Shown here piece after piece: positions 63,532 to 64,000 of a stretch of DNA of 64,000 nucleotides. The stretch comes from Oceanobacillus massiliensis str. N'diop (GTDB taxonomy: Bacteria > Bacillota > Bacilli > Bacillales > Amphibacillaceae). The translations under genes were made by a program, and so were the position numbers. Location of the stretch: contig NZ_HE610978.1 of NCBI RefSeq assembly GCF_000285495.1, positions 8,778-72,777 on the forward strand, in the 5' to 3' direction. The number at the start of each line of letters is the position of its first letter. The stretch's first letter is position 1. The notes below the pieces were generated by a model, which made no database searches, was not told where the DNA came from, and was given only the letters and a program-made list of their open reading frames with translations.

Positions 63532-63563
63532 AAAAAGGGATGACAATTTGTCATCCCTTTTTT
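63532..63563. terminator. bidirectional terminator between ypjC and the metallopeptidase gene
   Basis: AAAAAGGGATGACA pairs with TGTCATCCCTTTTT with almost no loop, flanked by A and T runs. Confidence 0.92.
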
Positions 63564-63565
63564 AT

Positions 63566-64000
63566 CTATTCTCTGCTTGAAAGGTAAATCAATACGAATC
63601 TCAATAGTTCTGCAACAGCCACAAGAGCAGCAGCTACATAAGTCAATGCAGCAGCATTGAGGACCTTCTTCGTTTCACGCTCTTCATTGTTTCTGATTAC
63701 GCCAGATGAAACCAACTGTGTCATGGCACGGCTGGATGCATCAAATTCTACAGGCAATGTTACCACCTGGAACAATACAGCTGCTGACATGAAGATAATT
63801 CCCAGAAGGAGCATATTGGTCATACTGAAGAATATACCCGCCATGATAAAGAAGAAAGAGATGTTGGAACCGAAGTTGGCAATTGGCACTAAAGCGCTTC
63901 TCAACCGCAAAAATGCGTATTCCTGCTGATCCTGAATAGCATGTCCGACTTCATGGGCTGCTACGGCAGACGAAGCCATTGAACGGCCATGATAAATCCC
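63566..64000 (-). CDS. YugP-like zinc metallopeptidase, partial
   Basis: C-terminal part of a membrane-bound zinc peptidase; the frame stays open to the window edge (GIYHGRSMASSAVAAHEVGH). The zinc motif is HEVGH, followed by AIQDQQEYAFLRLR and three hydrophobic segments, with PVEFDASSRA as in the YugP family. The real start lies beyond 64000. Function unknown. Confidence 0.88.
   Translation of the reverse strand, partial: GIYHGRSMASSAVAAHEVGHAIQDQQEYAFLRLRSALVPIANFGSNISFFFIMAGIFFSMTNMLLLGIIFMSAAVLFQVVTLPVEFDASSRAMTQLVSSGVIRNNEERETKKVLNAAALTYVAAALVAVAELLRFVLIYLSSRE

Overview
The window is about 64 kb of low-GC chromosomal DNA from an endospore-forming member of the Bacillaceae. The gene order dapB-mgsA-bshA-cca-birA-panC-panD-dinG-ypmB-aspB-asnS-dnaD-nth-ponA-recU-yppC-yppE-gpsB-rnpB-ypsC follows the Bacillus subtilis ypjD-to-ypsC region. 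A spore transglutaminase (tgl), the spore protein gene sspM and bpsAB confirm a sporeformer. The acidic C-terminal tail of PBP1A and the Bacillaceae-type intergenic repeats suggest a halotolerant genus such as Virgibacillus, Oceanobacillus or a relative; this assignment is inference.

Layout. 1-740: two inverted-repeat elements, a promoter and a divergent S-box (SAM) riboswitch with terminator. 739-5558: polyamine operon metK-speA-speD-speE-speB, making SAM, then agmatine, putrescine and spermidine. 5904-10565: GH32 sucrase, histidine phosphatase, Tgl, small membrane proteins and a P-loop kinase-like protein. 10690-14636: T-box-controlled trpS and c-di-AMP-riboswitch-controlled ktrAB. 14684-21211: a secreted-type BNR protein with a membrane partner, GNAT, HelD and a TauE-type permease, with decayed gene remnants between them. 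21889-29956: glycosyltransferase, YhfW-like Rieske oxidoreductase, ferredoxin, LysM-M14 peptidase, MsrAB and YozE. 29969-33931: tatA-tatA-tatC, thyA-dfrA and an NlpC/P60 hydrolase. 33996-38588: HD hydrolase, fhs, a cold shock gene with a candidate small RNA upstream, and bpsAB. 38633-64000: the conserved housekeeping block, ending in a YitT-family gene and a partial YugP-like peptidase.

Four well-known genes (metK, yhfW-like, thyA, ypsC-like) and perhaps one small ORF are each broken by a single-base change in an A/T homopolymer. Fixing the run restores a full-length protein every time, so homopolymer sequencing error is the first explanation. Points that deserve a second look are SAM control of a whole polyamine operon, a 21-bp in-frame repeat present in two inverted copies, a perfect palindrome shared by two loci, two candidate small RNAs with their own terminators, a probable AUC start codon in ypjD, and the absence of panB, bshB1 and ypmA from otherwise conserved operons. 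I found no clear mobile element, phage, CRISPR array or complete novel system.
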